DNA of 64,000 nt, taken from assembly GCA_038131955.1 (NCBI GenBank), contig JAYPQK010000001.1:124001-188000 (forward strand). The letters run 5' to 3'. The stretch's first letter is position 1, and every line of letters starts with the position of its first letter. This DNA comes from SHAN690 sp038131955. GTDB taxonomy: Bacteria; Bacteroidota; Bacteroidia; Flavobacteriales_G; Salibacteraceae. The translations under genes were made by a program, and so were the position numbers. The notes beneath the pieces were generated by a model. It did not search any database and had not been told where the DNA came from. It worked only from the letters and a program-made list of their open reading frames with translations. Shown here piece by piece: positions 25,040 through 33,340 of this stretch.

Positions 25040-25909
25040 ATGAAAAAACCGCTATTGCTGCTTGTGATCTTGACCCTGATCGGGGTGCAGTCCTTTGCCC
25101 AGGATCAACCAAAATCAGTTGAACGTACGATCCAGATCAAGGATGGGGACGACCCAAGAGTGACCATCACCGAGAAAGTGGATGGAAAAACTACGGTCAA
25201 AGAACTCGAAGGCCAAGCGGCCCGCCAATACATTGAGGACAGAGAAGAAAAGCGCGAGTCGGTTCGCGAAGAGAAGCGTACGATCGTTGAGATAGAGATC
25301 AACGAAGACGACATCGAAGAAATGAAAGCCAGCATGAGGCAGGTTCGCGTAGACGTTGCATCCGAACTGGAAAAGGTATCGGAGGAGATCAAACACATGA
25401 ATGTCGATTCGATTCTGGAAGATATCGGTGTAGAGATCGAGCGCTCCATGAATGAAGTACGCTATCATTTCGATATGGACGACAATGCCTCAAAGAGTGT
25501 TATCGTCATTCGTTCCAACGGACAGGATGAAGATGAGGAGATCGACGTTCAAGTGGAGGTTCGATCAGATAGTGACGGTGACACTGAAAAGGAGGTCGAG
25601 GTGACGCGCACAAAGATGGTGGTTGAGGATGTGGAGGAATCTCAAACCGGAAGCTCATCCATTCAGGACTTGAGAGTCTATCCTGTACCAAGCAAAGGCG
25701 ACGTTCAAATTCAGTTTGAAAATGATGAAGATGGACCTGTCCACATCCAGATCAAGGACTTGCAAGGAAAGACGGTACGCGAAATGAAGATCAAGGGAGA
25801 GGGCAAGAAGAACATGCGGATGAACTTGGACAAACTTCCCTCCGGAACATACACGATCGAAATTCGTGAAGGCAAAAGCAAATACACGAAACGACTCGTG
25901 CTCGAATAA
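25040..25909 (+). CDS. T9SS type A secreted, highly charged coiled-coil protein
   Basis: A 289-residue exported protein. A signal peptide (MKKPLLLLVILTLIGVQSFA) is followed by a very acidic and basic central region (YIEDREEKRESVREEKRT, and a Glu/Asp-rich stretch at 165-190) predicted to form helices, then a type A sorting domain (LRVYPVPSKGDVQIQFEN, SGTYTIEIREGKSKYTKRL). ATG 25031 is also in frame, but 25040 gives the better leader. It is divergent from the kinase gene and shares the phased TTAAC array, so it is the most likely regulated target of the two-component system. No enzymatic role is visible. Confidence 0.82.
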   Translation: MKKPLLLLVILTLIGVQSFAQDQPKSVERTIQIKDGDDPRVTITEKVDGKTTVKELEGQAARQYIEDREEKRESVREEKRTIVEIEINEDDIEEMKASMRQVRVDVASELEKVSEEIKHMNVDSILEDIGVEIERSMNEVRYHFDMDDNASKSVIVIRSNGQDEDEEIDVQVEVRSDSDGDTEKEVEVTRTKMVVEDVEESQTGSSSIQDLRVYPVPSKGDVQIQFENDEDGPVHIQIKDLQGKTVREMKIKGEGKKNMRMNLDKLPSGTYTIEIREGKSKYTKRLVLE

Positions 25910-25942
25910 GATAAATTCTCGTTGTTTAGTTAGGTTCAGAAG

Positions 25943-25973
25943 AAGCTCCATATTGCATGGGGCTTTTTCTTTT
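25943..25973 (+). terminator. Terminator after the T9SS protein
   Basis: AGCTCCAT and ATGGGGCT pair around a 5-nt loop and are followed by TTTTCTTTTT. The ATG at 25957 is part of this stem and not a gene start. Confidence 0.85.
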
Positions 25974-25982
25974 TACTCAGGC

Positions 25983-25990
25983 TACATTTG
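25983..25990 (+). promoter_or_regulatory. -7 box for the aldehyde dehydrogenase
   Basis: TACATTTG is a perfect TAnnTTTG, 5 nt before the ATG at 25996, implying a leaderless or nearly leaderless message. Confidence 0.7.
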
Positions 25991-25995
25991 ACACC

Positions 25996-27438
25996 ATGGA
26001 AAAGCTGCAGAACTACATCAACGGTGAACTCTTGGCTCCTAGCTCAGGAGAGTATTTCGAGAACATGGCTCCGGCCACCGGAAAGCCATACAGCCTAATT
26101 CCCGACAGCGATGCTGTAGATGTGGAGCGAGCCACCAAAGCCGCTAAAGATGCGTTTCCAATTTGGAGCAAGATGAGCATCCAGAAGCGTTCGCACTATT
26201 TGATGAAGATCGCTGAACTGATCGAAGCCAATCTTGAGGAATTTGCCGAGGCGGAAAGTCGCGACAACGGAAAACCGCTTTCTCTGGCCCGCATCGTGGA
26301 TATACCTCGGGCCGTTTCCAATTTTCATTTCTACGGAACTGCCATCCTTCACTTTGCTTCCGAGTCTCATTCAATGGGAGAATTGGCGATCAATTACACC
26401 TTGCGCCAACCGATCGGAGTAGCCGGATGCATCTCGCCTTGGAACCTTCCTCTTTATCTTTTCAGCTGGAAGATCGCTCCGGCATTGGCGGTAGGAAATA
26501 CGGTGGTAGCAAAGCCTTCAGAAGTGACTCCATACACTGCCTACCTCCTTTCCAAGGTGTGCATCGAGGCAGGCTTGCCAAAGGGCGTGTTGAACATCGT
26601 TCACGGTCTCGGTCCTAAAGCAGGCGCAGCCATCATCGAGCACGACGACATTCCGATGATCAGCTTTACCGGAGGTACCGCAACGGGTGAGTGGATCGCG
26701 CGGACTGCAGCGCCCAAATTCAAGAAACTAAGTCTCGAACTAGGGGGCAAGAATCCGAACATCATTTTCGCCGACTGCGACTTCGACGATATGATGGACA
26801 CGACCATGCGTTCATCTTTTGCGAATCAAGGTCAGATCTGCTTGTGCGGATCGCGCATCCTGATCGAAAGAAGCATCTACGACCGATTCAAAGAAGAGTT
26901 CGTGAAACGAGTCAAGGCGATGAACGTAGGTGACCCAAAAGATCCATCTTCTAACCTTGGAGCGGTAGTCAGCGAGCCGCACATGGAAAAGGTATTGAGC
27001 TATATCGAGTTGGCCAAAGAAGAAGGCGGGGCCGTCTTGGCCGGTGGAAAGAGAAAGGAGATGACGGGAGAATTTGAGGAAGGATATTTCCTTGAGCCTA
27101 CGGTGATCGAAGGACTACCCCACACCTGCCGCACCAATCAAGAAGAGATCTTCGGGCCAGTGGTCACCTTGATGCCATTCGATTCAGAAGAAGAAGCGCT
27201 GATGATGGCGAACAGTACGAAGTATGGATTAGCCAGTTCGGTCTGGACCTCCAACCTTAAGCGCGCTCACCGAGTTGCCAAGGAATTGCACACAGGCATC
27301 TGCTGGATCAACTGCTGGTTGCTCCGCGACCTGCGGACTCCTTTCGGTGGGGTGAAGGCTTCCGGAGTAGGTAGAGAAGGGGGCTTTGAGGCGCTGCAGT
27401 TCTTTACTGAGCCTAAGAACGTTTGTATTAAATATTGA
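25996..27438 (+). CDS. Aldehyde dehydrogenase, probably 2-aminomuconate semialdehyde dehydrogenase (ALDH8-like)
   Basis: A 480-residue NAD-dependent aldehyde dehydrogenase. The catalytic Glu is in LSLELGGKNPN and the Cys in FANQGQICLCGSRI; the NAD loop is SFTGGTATGEW. The protein resembles human ALDH8A1 along its length, including PWNLPLYLFSWKIAPALAVG and INCWLLRDLRTPFGG. That enzyme oxidises 2-aminomuconate semialdehyde in tryptophan degradation. The 3-hydroxyanthranilate dioxygenase 5.5 kb away fits the same route. Hydroxymuconate semialdehyde dehydrogenase is the main alternative. The start is fixed by the promoter box and the upstream terminator. Confidence 0.88.
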   Translation: MEKLQNYINGELLAPSSGEYFENMAPATGKPYSLIPDSDAVDVERATKAAKDAFPIWSKMSIQKRSHYLMKIAELIEANLEEFAEAESRDNGKPLSLARIVDIPRAVSNFHFYGTAILHFASESHSMGELAINYTLRQPIGVAGCISPWNLPLYLFSWKIAPALAVGNTVVAKPSEVTPYTAYLLSKVCIEAGLPKGVLNIVHGLGPKAGAAIIEHDDIPMISFTGGTATGEWIARTAAPKFKKLSLELGGKNPNIIFADCDFDDMMDTTMRSSFANQGQICLCGSRILIERSIYDRFKEEFVKRVKAMNVGDPKDPSSNLGAVVSEPHMEKVLSYIELAKEEGGAVLAGGKRKEMTGEFEEGYFLEPTVIEGLPHTCRTNQEEIFGPVVTLMPFDSEEEALMMANSTKYGLASSVWTSNLKRAHRVAKELHTGICWINCWLLRDLRTPFGGVKASGVGREGGFEALQFFTEPKNVCIKY

Positions 27439-27447
27439 CCTTCTTTT

Positions 27448-27544
27448 GGGTTCACGCGGAGGGCGCGGGCCAGCCTGCTAGCAGGCAGCGGATTTCGCTC
27501 TTTCAACTCTGCGATCCTGCCGCTAGGCAGGTCTGCGTGAACTC
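27448..27544. repeat. Nested palindromic intergenic element
   Basis: The outer arms GGGTTCACGC and GCGTGAACTC face each other. Inside are a perfect palindrome GCCTGCTAGCAGGC (27473-27486) and a hairpin CCTGCC-GCTA-GGCAGG (27516-27531). The element fills the space between two convergent genes, so it may serve as a bidirectional stop, but the layered palindromes look like a mobile REP-type unit. Confidence 0.65.
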
Positions 27545-27881
27545 AATCCTCGAGCTTGTGAAAGTGCGCCGACTCCACTTTGGCGATCATGGAGTGGTAG
27601 TACTTATACCACCGTGCCCTTCCTTCTGATTTGGCTTGAATGTGGGTGGCGTTCTTCCGCCAGCGGTCAATGGATGCTTGGTCACGCCAGTAGCTGATGA
27701 AGGAACCTCTTCCATCTGCCTTATGACTCTCATAGCCTAGGTAGCCCTCCGTTTCCATCGCTAACTTCAAGGTGATCTCGTCCATTTCGGGGTAGCCCTC
27801 CAGGTCTTCGCCGATCAGGTAGTTGAAGATGGAAGCGTAGTAGGGTGGTTCCTGAACGATATCGTCTTTCCAGTTGATCAA
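27543..27881 (-). CDS. Antibiotic biosynthesis monooxygenase (ABM) domain protein
   Basis: A 112-residue protein with the dimeric alpha/beta-barrel pattern of ABM/HmoA-like proteins: ASIFNYLIGEDLEGYPEM, GYLGYESHKADGRGSFISYW, and a Trp-Arg helix SIDRWRKNATHIQAKSEGR. Members are small monooxygenases or unknown proteins; the substrate is not identified. Its start overlaps the end of paaZ by 4 bp, so the two are co-translated. Confidence 0.82.
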   Translation of the reverse strand: MINWKDDIVQEPPYYASIFNYLIGEDLEGYPEMDEITLKLAMETEGYLGYESHKADGRGSFISYWRDQASIDRWRKNATHIQAKSEGRARWYKYYHSMIAKVESAHFHKLED

Positions 27882-29929
27882 CTGCTTTGGTCGAGTTTCT
27901 TCACCATGGTGAGGATGGTTGCTATTGCCACGGTCTCACCGGTCTCATCGTACATGTCCACCAAGAACTTGACGATGCCTTTCGCGATATCCTCTTCGCT
28001 GCGCTTCTCTTGATCGATCTTTTCCTTGACCGTAAAACGAACACCGACTGTTGCCCCTGGATACACCGGCTTGGTAAATCGAGCTTGTTCGACACCGTAG
28101 TTAAGAAGCACGGGGCCTTTCTTTGGATCCACAAACAAGCCAGCGGCTTTGGACAACAAGAAGTAACCGTGTGCCACACGCTGTTCGAAGATGGTGCCCT
28201 CCAAGGAAGTGGCGTCCATGTGCGCGTAGAAGTTATCCCCGCTCACGTTGGCAAAGTTGACGATATCGGCATCCGTCACCGTGTGTTTATGGGTGAATAC
28301 GGTATCCCCCACACGCAGTTCTTCGAAGTGTTGACGGAAAACATGTGGATTCGCCTCGGGTTGATCGGCTCCGACTTGAAATTGCTCTGTAATACGCGTG
28401 ATCGTCTCTGGATGACCCTGGATCGCGGTGCGCTGCATGTAGTGCTTCACCCCGCGGGTTCCTCCCATCTCTTCACCACCACCGGCACGCCCCGGACCTC
28501 CGTGGCTCAACAACGGCATGGGCGAACCGTGACCCGTGCTTTCCTTAGCACAACGCTGGTTCAATACCAGAATTCGTCCGTGTAAATGCGCTGTATTCAA
28601 AGTAAACTCTTTCGCGATCTGATCATCAGCGGTCACGATAGAGGTCACCAATGAACCTTTACCCATTTCGGTAATGCGAATGGCTTCGTCCATGTCCTTG
28701 TAAGGGATCAGCGTACTCACCGGACCGAAGGCTTCTACGTCGTGTACCTTGGTCTTGTTGAATGGATCATCGTTTCGGAATAAGATCGGACTGAAGAAGG
28801 CTCCTTTGTTCTTATCGGCTCCTGTCACCTCAAAGTTGTCGAGGTCGCCATACACGATCTCCTGCTCTTCCATCAATACCTCCACGTTCTTGCGGACACG
28901 CTCCACTTGCAGCTGTGAGGCAAGTGACCCCATACGAACCCCTTCGACCGACGGATCTCCGATTGTGGTCTTGGCCAGTTGTTGACCCAACGCGATCTGT
29001 ACATCCTCCATGTACTTCTCAGGCACGATGATGCGTCGGATGGCGGTACACTTCTGTCCGGCCTTCACCGTGATCTCGGCGCGGGTTGCTTTGATGAACA
29101 AGTCGAATTCGGGCGTTCCGGGAGCTGCGTCCTCGCCTAACATAGAAGCATTCAAAGAATCAGCCTCCAAATTGAACGGAACCGAGTTTTCAATGATGTG
29201 AGGCATCGCCTTCAGCTTCATTCCTGTGGCGGCCGAGCCTGTAAATGTGACCACATCTTGGTTCGTCACATGATCGATGATTCCTCTTCCTAAACCTGTG
29301 ACTACTTGAAGAGATCCTTCCGGTAAAATGCCTGAATCCACGATCTCACGGACCATGAGTTCGGTGAGGTAGCTGGTAAATTCAGAAGGCTTCACCACGG
29401 CAGGTACTCCGGCCAACAGGTTCACCGCGATCTTCTCGAGCATTCCCCAGATCGGGAAGTTGAATGCATTGATATGCACGGCCACTCCACGCTTCGGAAC
29501 GAGAATGTGATGTCCGATGAAGCTTCCGCCTCGAGACAGCGGAGCCACATCGCCTTCGACCATGTAGGGCAGGTCTCCAAACTGACGACGCAAAGACGCG
29601 TAGGCGAAAAGGTTTCCGATTCCCCCTTCGATGTCGATCCAGCTATCGGTACGTGTTGCACCGGTCGCTGCGCTCAGGGCGTAGAATTTCTCCTTTCGTT
29701 CGCTTAGATACAAGGCAAGCACCTTCAGCATTCGTCCTCTTTCCTGGAAGGTCATTTTACGCAAGGCGGGTCCTCCAGCGGAACGACCATAGTCCAGAAT
29801 TGCGGCATAATCTAACCCTTCGCTACTGACCGTACCAACAGGATCTCCTGTGATCGCGTTATAGGCGGTCAGTTCCTCTCCGTCTCCGACAATCCACTTA
29901 CCCTGTACGTAATTGCTGATTTTATTCAT
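27878..29929 (-). CDS. paaZ: Bifunctional PaaZ-type aldehyde dehydrogenase / enoyl-CoA hydratase
   Basis: A 683-residue fusion. Residues 1-515 are an aldehyde dehydrogenase (Glu in FNLEADSLNAS, Cys in VKAGQKCTAIRRI). Residues about 540-680 are a MaoC hot-dog hydratase (DADIVNFANVSGDNFYAHMD). PaaZ opens the oxepin-CoA ring and oxidises the resulting aldehyde in phenylacetate catabolism. ATG 29929 is preferred to a TTG at 29941 that overlaps the previous gene. A PaaY-like gene lies 1 kb upstream in the same direction, but paaABCE and paaK are not in this window. Confidence 0.93.
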   Translation of the reverse strand: MNKISNYVQGKWIVGDGEELTAYNAITGDPVGTVSSEGLDYAAILDYGRSAGGPALRKMTFQERGRMLKVLALYLSERKEKFYALSAATGATRTDSWIDIEGGIGNLFAYASLRRQFGDLPYMVEGDVAPLSRGGSFIGHHILVPKRGVAVHINAFNFPIWGMLEKIAVNLLAGVPAVVKPSEFTSYLTELMVREIVDSGILPEGSLQVVTGLGRGIIDHVTNQDVVTFTGSAATGMKLKAMPHIIENSVPFNLEADSLNASMLGEDAAPGTPEFDLFIKATRAEITVKAGQKCTAIRRIIVPEKYMEDVQIALGQQLAKTTIGDPSVEGVRMGSLASQLQVERVRKNVEVLMEEQEIVYGDLDNFEVTGADKNKGAFFSPILFRNDDPFNKTKVHDVEAFGPVSTLIPYKDMDEAIRITEMGKGSLVTSIVTADDQIAKEFTLNTAHLHGRILVLNQRCAKESTGHGSPMPLLSHGGPGRAGGGEEMGGTRGVKHYMQRTAIQGHPETITRITEQFQVGADQPEANPHVFRQHFEELRVGDTVFTHKHTVTDADIVNFANVSGDNFYAHMDATSLEGTIFEQRVAHGYFLLSKAAGLFVDPKKGPVLLNYGVEQARFTKPVYPGATVGVRFTVKEKIDQEKRSEEDIAKGIVKFLVDMYDETGETVAIATILTMVKKLDQSS

Positions 29930-29930
29930 A

Positions 29931-30455
29931 TCATTCTTCAATTTGGTTCCTCACCCGCATCGATTTCCTTTCATTGACAAACTCCCTTAGAAGTCGGTTC
30001 TGCTCCTTTGTAAAGTCCACATCATAAATAAACTGAGTCCCCGAAAAAATAATCCTACCCACAGGTCGGTTCAGATCTATGTTTGACGGGATTCTATCGG
30101 TAGGATAGAGGTCAATAAAAACCGGATATAGATAATCCGGATCTTTTTGATCATTTGGAACTCTGCTATCCACGTACACCGTTTTAGACACGTATCCATC
30201 TTTATAGGCTACCATGATCACCGAGTCCTGAAGGGGAATAAAGAACTCAAACCTCCCAATTCGGTTCGTTTGGAAACTATCGATTCGAATATTGTTCTGG
30301 TACAGAAATATCGTTGCCTCCATTCCATCTTTCCTTTCGTTCACCACTCTCCTATTCAAGTGCAAGTTTCCTACATCAGGAAGCCGGGAGATGGCCGGAT
30401 AGGCCATCAAGCAAAAAAGACTGAAAACGACGGTATGAAGTATGGTCCGTTTCAT
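29931..30455 (-). CDS. Secreted hypothetical protein with carboxypeptidase-like beta-sandwich
   Basis: A 174-residue protein with an N-terminal leader (TILHTVVFSLFCLMAYPA). The middle (MEATIFLYQNNIRIDSFQTN, GRFEFFIPLQDSVIMVAYKDGYVSK, quoted in part) follows the strand pattern of carboxypeptidase-regulatory-like domains that carry a modifiable text of surface proteins. The C-terminal 40 residues are charged. It ends 1 bp before the paaZ start. No function can be assigned. Confidence 0.65.
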   Translation of the reverse strand: MKRTILHTVVFSLFCLMAYPAISRLPDVGNLHLNRRVVNERKDGMEATIFLYQNNIRIDSFQTNRIGRFEFFIPLQDSVIMVAYKDGYVSKTVYVDSRVPNDQKDPDYLYPVFIDLYPTDRIPSNIDLNRPVGRIIFSGTQFIYDVDFTKEQNRLLREFVNERKSMRVRNQIEE

Positions 30456-30507
30456 TGCAATAACTACACGAAGATACTCCGCACATTGAGCTCGACCAAG
30501 GAATCGG

Positions 30508-30918
30508 CTACTTCAGCGTCGTGCCTTTTGCCAACCATAAGGGATGGCATTCATAGGTGAGTCGTCCGTGAATGACCATGGGACCCTTGTCGATCAGAGC
30601 CGCAGCATCATCGACGGTTTCGAGATCGAACAGGAGCACTCCCCGCTTCTCAGTATCATCGCCGAAGGGTCCGGAAATCTGCAATCCCTGTGATTCCAAC
30701 GCACCTAGGTGAGCAAGATGATCCTTCTGAATTTGAGCCGCCTCTTCTTCCGATTGACTGCGATTCGGACCGGACAAGTGCAAGCAGAAGACATACTGTT
30801 TCATGTGGTAGATCGTATCCCCGGCATCGTAGTCGAACTCGCGAACAGGCTCGTCCTGAGCATGGGCTGTTACCCCTATCATAAGGACTACAAGTATCGT
30901 CAAGAACGATTTTTCCAT
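30508..30918 (-). CDS. Secreted YciI-like (YCII) protein
   Basis: A 136-residue protein with signal peptide (SFLTILVVLMIGVTAHAQ) and a YCII-related domain: QYVFCLHLSGPNR, a helix with IQKDHLAHLGALESQG, SGPFGDDTEKRGVLLFDLE and the closing MVIHGRLTYECHPL. The conserved His-Asp pair of the family is suggested by HLAHL and GDD. Most YciI proteins are cytoplasmic, so the export signal is notable. It overlaps the PaaY-like gene by 19 bp. Confidence 0.82.
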   Translation of the reverse strand: MEKSFLTILVVLMIGVTAHAQDEPVREFDYDAGDTIYHMKQYVFCLHLSGPNRSQSEEEAAQIQKDHLAHLGALESQGLQISGPFGDDTEKRGVLLFDLETVDDAAALIDKGPMVIHGRLTYECHPLWLAKGTTLK

Positions 30919-31490
30919 AGATCGTAGAATTTGGGTTGTTCAGGACGATTCGGCTCCACTTCTCTCAGAGGTTCACATTCGCGTAGTCCCTCATAGCAAT
31001 CCGATGGAAGTTGCTGATACAGCTTCGTCCCTTCGGTCTTCCACTCCAGCATTTCATCGCTGACGTCTTTGACGATCCTGGCCGGATTACCCACCACCAC
31101 CTTTCGATCCGGAATCTTGGTTTTCGCCGGCACAAAGGCAAGCGCTCCGACAATGCATCCATCGCCTATCTCGACCTCATCCATGAGGACTGCATTCATA
31201 CCGATCAGGCAGTTCTTTCCGAGCTGGGCACCGTGCACTATTGCTCCGTGACCCACATGCGCGCCTTCTTTCAAGCGAACTTCTACCCCCGGAAACATGT
31301 GCACCGTGCAGTTCTCTTGCACATTGCATCCATCCTCAATCACGATCTTTCCCCAGTCGCCCCGAATGGCGGCTCCTGGACCGATATAGACATTTTTGCC
31401 AATAATGACATTCCCCGTCACCGCCGCTTGGGGGTGGACGAAGGCGGTCTCGTGCACGACCGGTTTGAATCCGTTGAATTCGAAGATCAT
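30900..31490 (-). CDS. paaY: PaaY-like hexapeptide-repeat protein (gamma carbonic anhydrase family)
   Basis: A 196-residue left-handed beta-helix protein with hexapeptide repeats (AAVTGNVIIGKNVYIGPGAA, NCLIGMNAVLMDEVEIGDGC) and the metal-binding histidines in VHMFPG and GHGAIVHGA. The C-terminal helix WKTEGTKLYQQLP and the tail LREVEPNRP are typical of PaaY rather than of short carbonic-anhydrase-like members. PaaY is a thioesterase that protects the phenylacetate pathway. The nearby paaZ supports the name. Confidence 0.85.
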   Translation of the reverse strand: MIFEFNGFKPVVHETAFVHPQAAVTGNVIIGKNVYIGPGAAIRGDWGKIVIEDGCNVQENCTVHMFPGVEVRLKEGAHVGHGAIVHGAQLGKNCLIGMNAVLMDEVEIGDGCIVGALAFVPAKTKIPDRKVVVGNPARIVKDVSDEMLEWKTEGTKLYQQLPSDCYEGLRECEPLREVEPNRPEQPKFYDLWKNRS

Positions 31491-31565
31491 TTGCTTGCGC
31501 TTTGCGCAAAGATGGGAATAGGAATTGGGGAGTAGTGAATTGGGTTTTAATATTATGAGGGCACC

Positions 31566-31650
31566 TCCCTCGCTGCGAGCGAGGGACCGGGCTATCCGCT
31601 ATATCCTCCCGAAGTCTCGGGAAGGATGCCGCTGCTATCCCTGGCGCAAA
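31566..31650. repeat. Double-hairpin palindromic element upstream of tRNA-fMet
   Basis: A 9-bp hairpin (TCCCTCGCT-GCG-AGCGAGGGA) is followed by CCGGGCTATCCGCTATA, a second stem (TCCTCCCGA / TCGGGAAGGA with one bulge) and GCTGCTATCCCTGG. The GATA-containing single-strand parts around the second hairpin are themselves near-repeats. It looks like a structured extragenic element; only one copy is visible here. Confidence 0.6.
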
Positions 31651-31670
31651 CGAAATTTATAATCTTTTAA

Positions 31671-31700
31671 TTGATGCTTCGAAGAAACCTTGTATCTTTA
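31671..31700 (+). promoter_or_regulatory. Promoter of tRNA-fMet
   Basis: TTG at 31671 and TATCTTTA at 31693-31700 are separated by 19 nt, the expected -33/-7 spacing. The box ends 12 nt before the tRNA, as at tRNA-Ala. Confidence 0.65.
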
Positions 31701-31712
31701 ACGTCCCAAAAT

Positions 31713-31785
<73 letters not shown>

Positions 31786-31800
31786 CTAAAGCAAACGCTT

Positions 31801-31834
31801 AAACCCTTGTCTAGCAAATAGTTGAGGGTTTTTT
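31801..31834 (+). terminator. Terminator after tRNA-fMet
   Basis: AAACCCT and AGGGTTT pair around a 17-nt loop and a T-run follows. It lies 15 nt after the tRNA. Confidence 0.75.
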
Positions 31835-32030
31835 GTTTTCCCTCACACACCCATTCACACACCTTATTTGCTTCTGTGACTTGCCTGGTCTACCCCAAGT
31901 TCCACATCCACACTGCCCACAATGTCCCATGAATAAAGAGGTTTAGCTGTGGAATAGTGTGGAATTGATTTGGTTGCTAGTATTTACTGGTGAATTCACG
32001 ATAAAAATACCTGCCTCCATAGTACAGGAT
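31835..32030. other. Gene-free stretch
   Basis: About 200 bp between the tRNA terminator and the next terminator. It contains CACAC-rich sequence at its start but no convincing coding frame, tRNA repeat or promoter. Confidence 0.5.
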
Positions 32031-32059
32031 AAAAAGCCCCTACCAACAGGTAGAGGCTC
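32031..32059 (-). terminator. Terminator, copy 1 of a repeated CTD-terminator cassette
   Basis: On the minus strand GAGCCTCTACC pairs with GGTAGGGGC and is followed by TTTTT. Near-identical sequences recur at 33294-33320, 47113-47144 and 50160-50182. Confidence 0.8.
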
Positions 32060-32079
32060 TCACAGTATCGATCGGCAAT

Positions 32080-32715
32080 TTAATTCAGAATAACCTTGTA
32101 CTGGTTAGCTTTACCAGCCTGAGACACAACTATGGTGTATTGCCCTCGAGGAAATTCTGCTAACTCACAATTCACCGCATCCAATCCTGACCCAGATAGC
32201 ACGGTTTTTCCATCAATGCTCAAAACTTTAAAATCAAATTCCCCTGAACATTGAATAGTGATATTGTTTCTCGAAGGGTTAGGGAAGAGCTTAATTTGAT
32301 CAATAGGAGAAGATTCAATATTGGTTGGAAAACAATCTTCTAACTGGGCCCCCAATCTAATCAGGTAATAATCACTTGTTTCAAAATAGACCTTATCCCC
32401 ATCACATTCAAAAACTGTTGACGTAATCAACTCATTGCCAAAATGTAGATCAATCGTCAGAGTATCATTTTGGAAAATGTAAGGATTAGTCGTTGGAAGA
32501 GCGTCAGAGGTGTCCAATGAGTTCCAGTAAGATTCGTCACATTCAGTTGAGTCACAGTAATAGGTATATCTTGTTCCATCAAGAAATTCATACATCGTGT
32601 TTGGAGGGGAGTTTTCAATCGGGGACCATAGCCAACGTCCTTCTATAGAATTCGTAATCTGCCCCATTGAGTAAGAGGATAGAACAAGAAAGAATAGAAA
32701 TGCGATGCTTCTCAA
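32080..32715 (-). CDS. T9SS type A secreted protein, lipocalin-like N-terminus
   Basis: A 211-residue secreted protein starting at TTG with leader MRSIAFLFFLVLSSYSMGQ. The first 100 mature residues (IEGRWLWSPIENSPPNTMYE, FQNDTLTIDLHFGNELITST) resemble small lipocalin-like domains. The C-terminal 75 residues are a type A sorting domain (IKLFPNPSRNNITIQC, KVLSIDGKTVLSG, GQYTIVVSQAGKANQYKVIL). The last 20 codons are nearly identical to those of the gene at 33341 and to a fragment at 50.2 kb. The ligand is unknown. Confidence 0.78.
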   Translation of the reverse strand: MRSIAFLFFLVLSSYSMGQITNSIEGRWLWSPIENSPPNTMYEFLDGTRYTYYCDSTECDESYWNSLDTSDALPTTNPYIFQNDTLTIDLHFGNELITSTVFECDGDKVYFETSDYYLIRLGAQLEDCFPTNIESSPIDQIKLFPNPSRNNITIQCSGEFDFKVLSIDGKTVLSGSGLDAVNCELAEFPRGQYTIVVSQAGKANQYKVILN

Positions 32716-32817
32716 AATAAATAAGATTAAAATTCAGAGATGTTCAGTATTTCGTTTACACGTTCAAAAAAATAGTAGCATACTACCCTGACGATTAGTA
32801 AACAACTAATTTCCTCC

Positions 32818-33201
32818 TTAAGCTAAGGATGACTTCAAGTATTCTAATATTTCATTTTGCTTCTTCCTCCATTTAGTAAGGTATATCACTATAGTGAGTG
32901 CCCCGAATATCATTGCTATCTGTCCAAAAAACAATAAACTTAAGACAATTAATGCTATAACAATTATCTGCCCTGCTTTTGAGCGGAAAAAACCACCTAA
33001 GTTACCATTGATAAGGACTTGCGTTGTCTCTCCTTTATTCTTTATGGTTATGGAAAAACAGTCTGTGACTGACTTTTCTAGGTAAATTCTTCGATTCGAA
33101 ACCTTCTCTATTTTGTATCCATCACTTGAGTATTGAGATTTGAGTAAACTCTCAATTGTATCGAGATTAATATCTTGATTGACTAATGAAATTTTTGGCA
33201 C
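32818..33201 (-). CDS. Hypothetical membrane protein
   Basis: A 127-residue protein. A soluble N-terminal region of about 70 residues (KYK-type KSQYSSDGYKIEKVSNRRIY) is followed by two adjacent membrane helices (AGQIIVIALIVLSLLFFG and IAMIFGALTIVIYLT) and a basic C-terminal tail. I do not recognise the family. It stands alone between two T9SS genes in the AT-rich island. Confidence 0.65.
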   Translation of the reverse strand: MPKISLVNQDINLDTIESLLKSQYSSDGYKIEKVSNRRIYLEKSVTDCFSITIKNKGETTQVLINGNLGGFFRSKAGQIIVIALIVLSLLFFGQIAMIFGALTIVIYLTKWRKKQNEILEYLKSSLA

Positions 33202-33293
33202 GTTTCTGAAGAATTAAATTATTTTTTAGAATCCGTCTAAGGATAGGTAAATTTCGAAGATAGAGTTTTTCCGCAAAACGCCCTTGAAACACA

Positions 33294-33320
33294 AAAAGCC
33301 CCTACCAGAAGGTAGAGGCT
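33294..33320 (-). terminator. Terminator, copy 2 of the CTD-terminator cassette
   Basis: AGCCTCTACC and GGTAGGGGCT pair, then TTTTTG. It directly follows the stop of the T9SS gene at 33341, at the same distance as copy 1 from its gene. Confidence 0.8.
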
Positions 33321-33340
33321 CTTATAGTGGTAGGCGGTGG

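Noticed and set aside
25957..25995. An earlier ATG for the aldehyde dehydrogenase
   Set aside because: It lies in the stem of the upstream terminator and before the -7 box at 25983.
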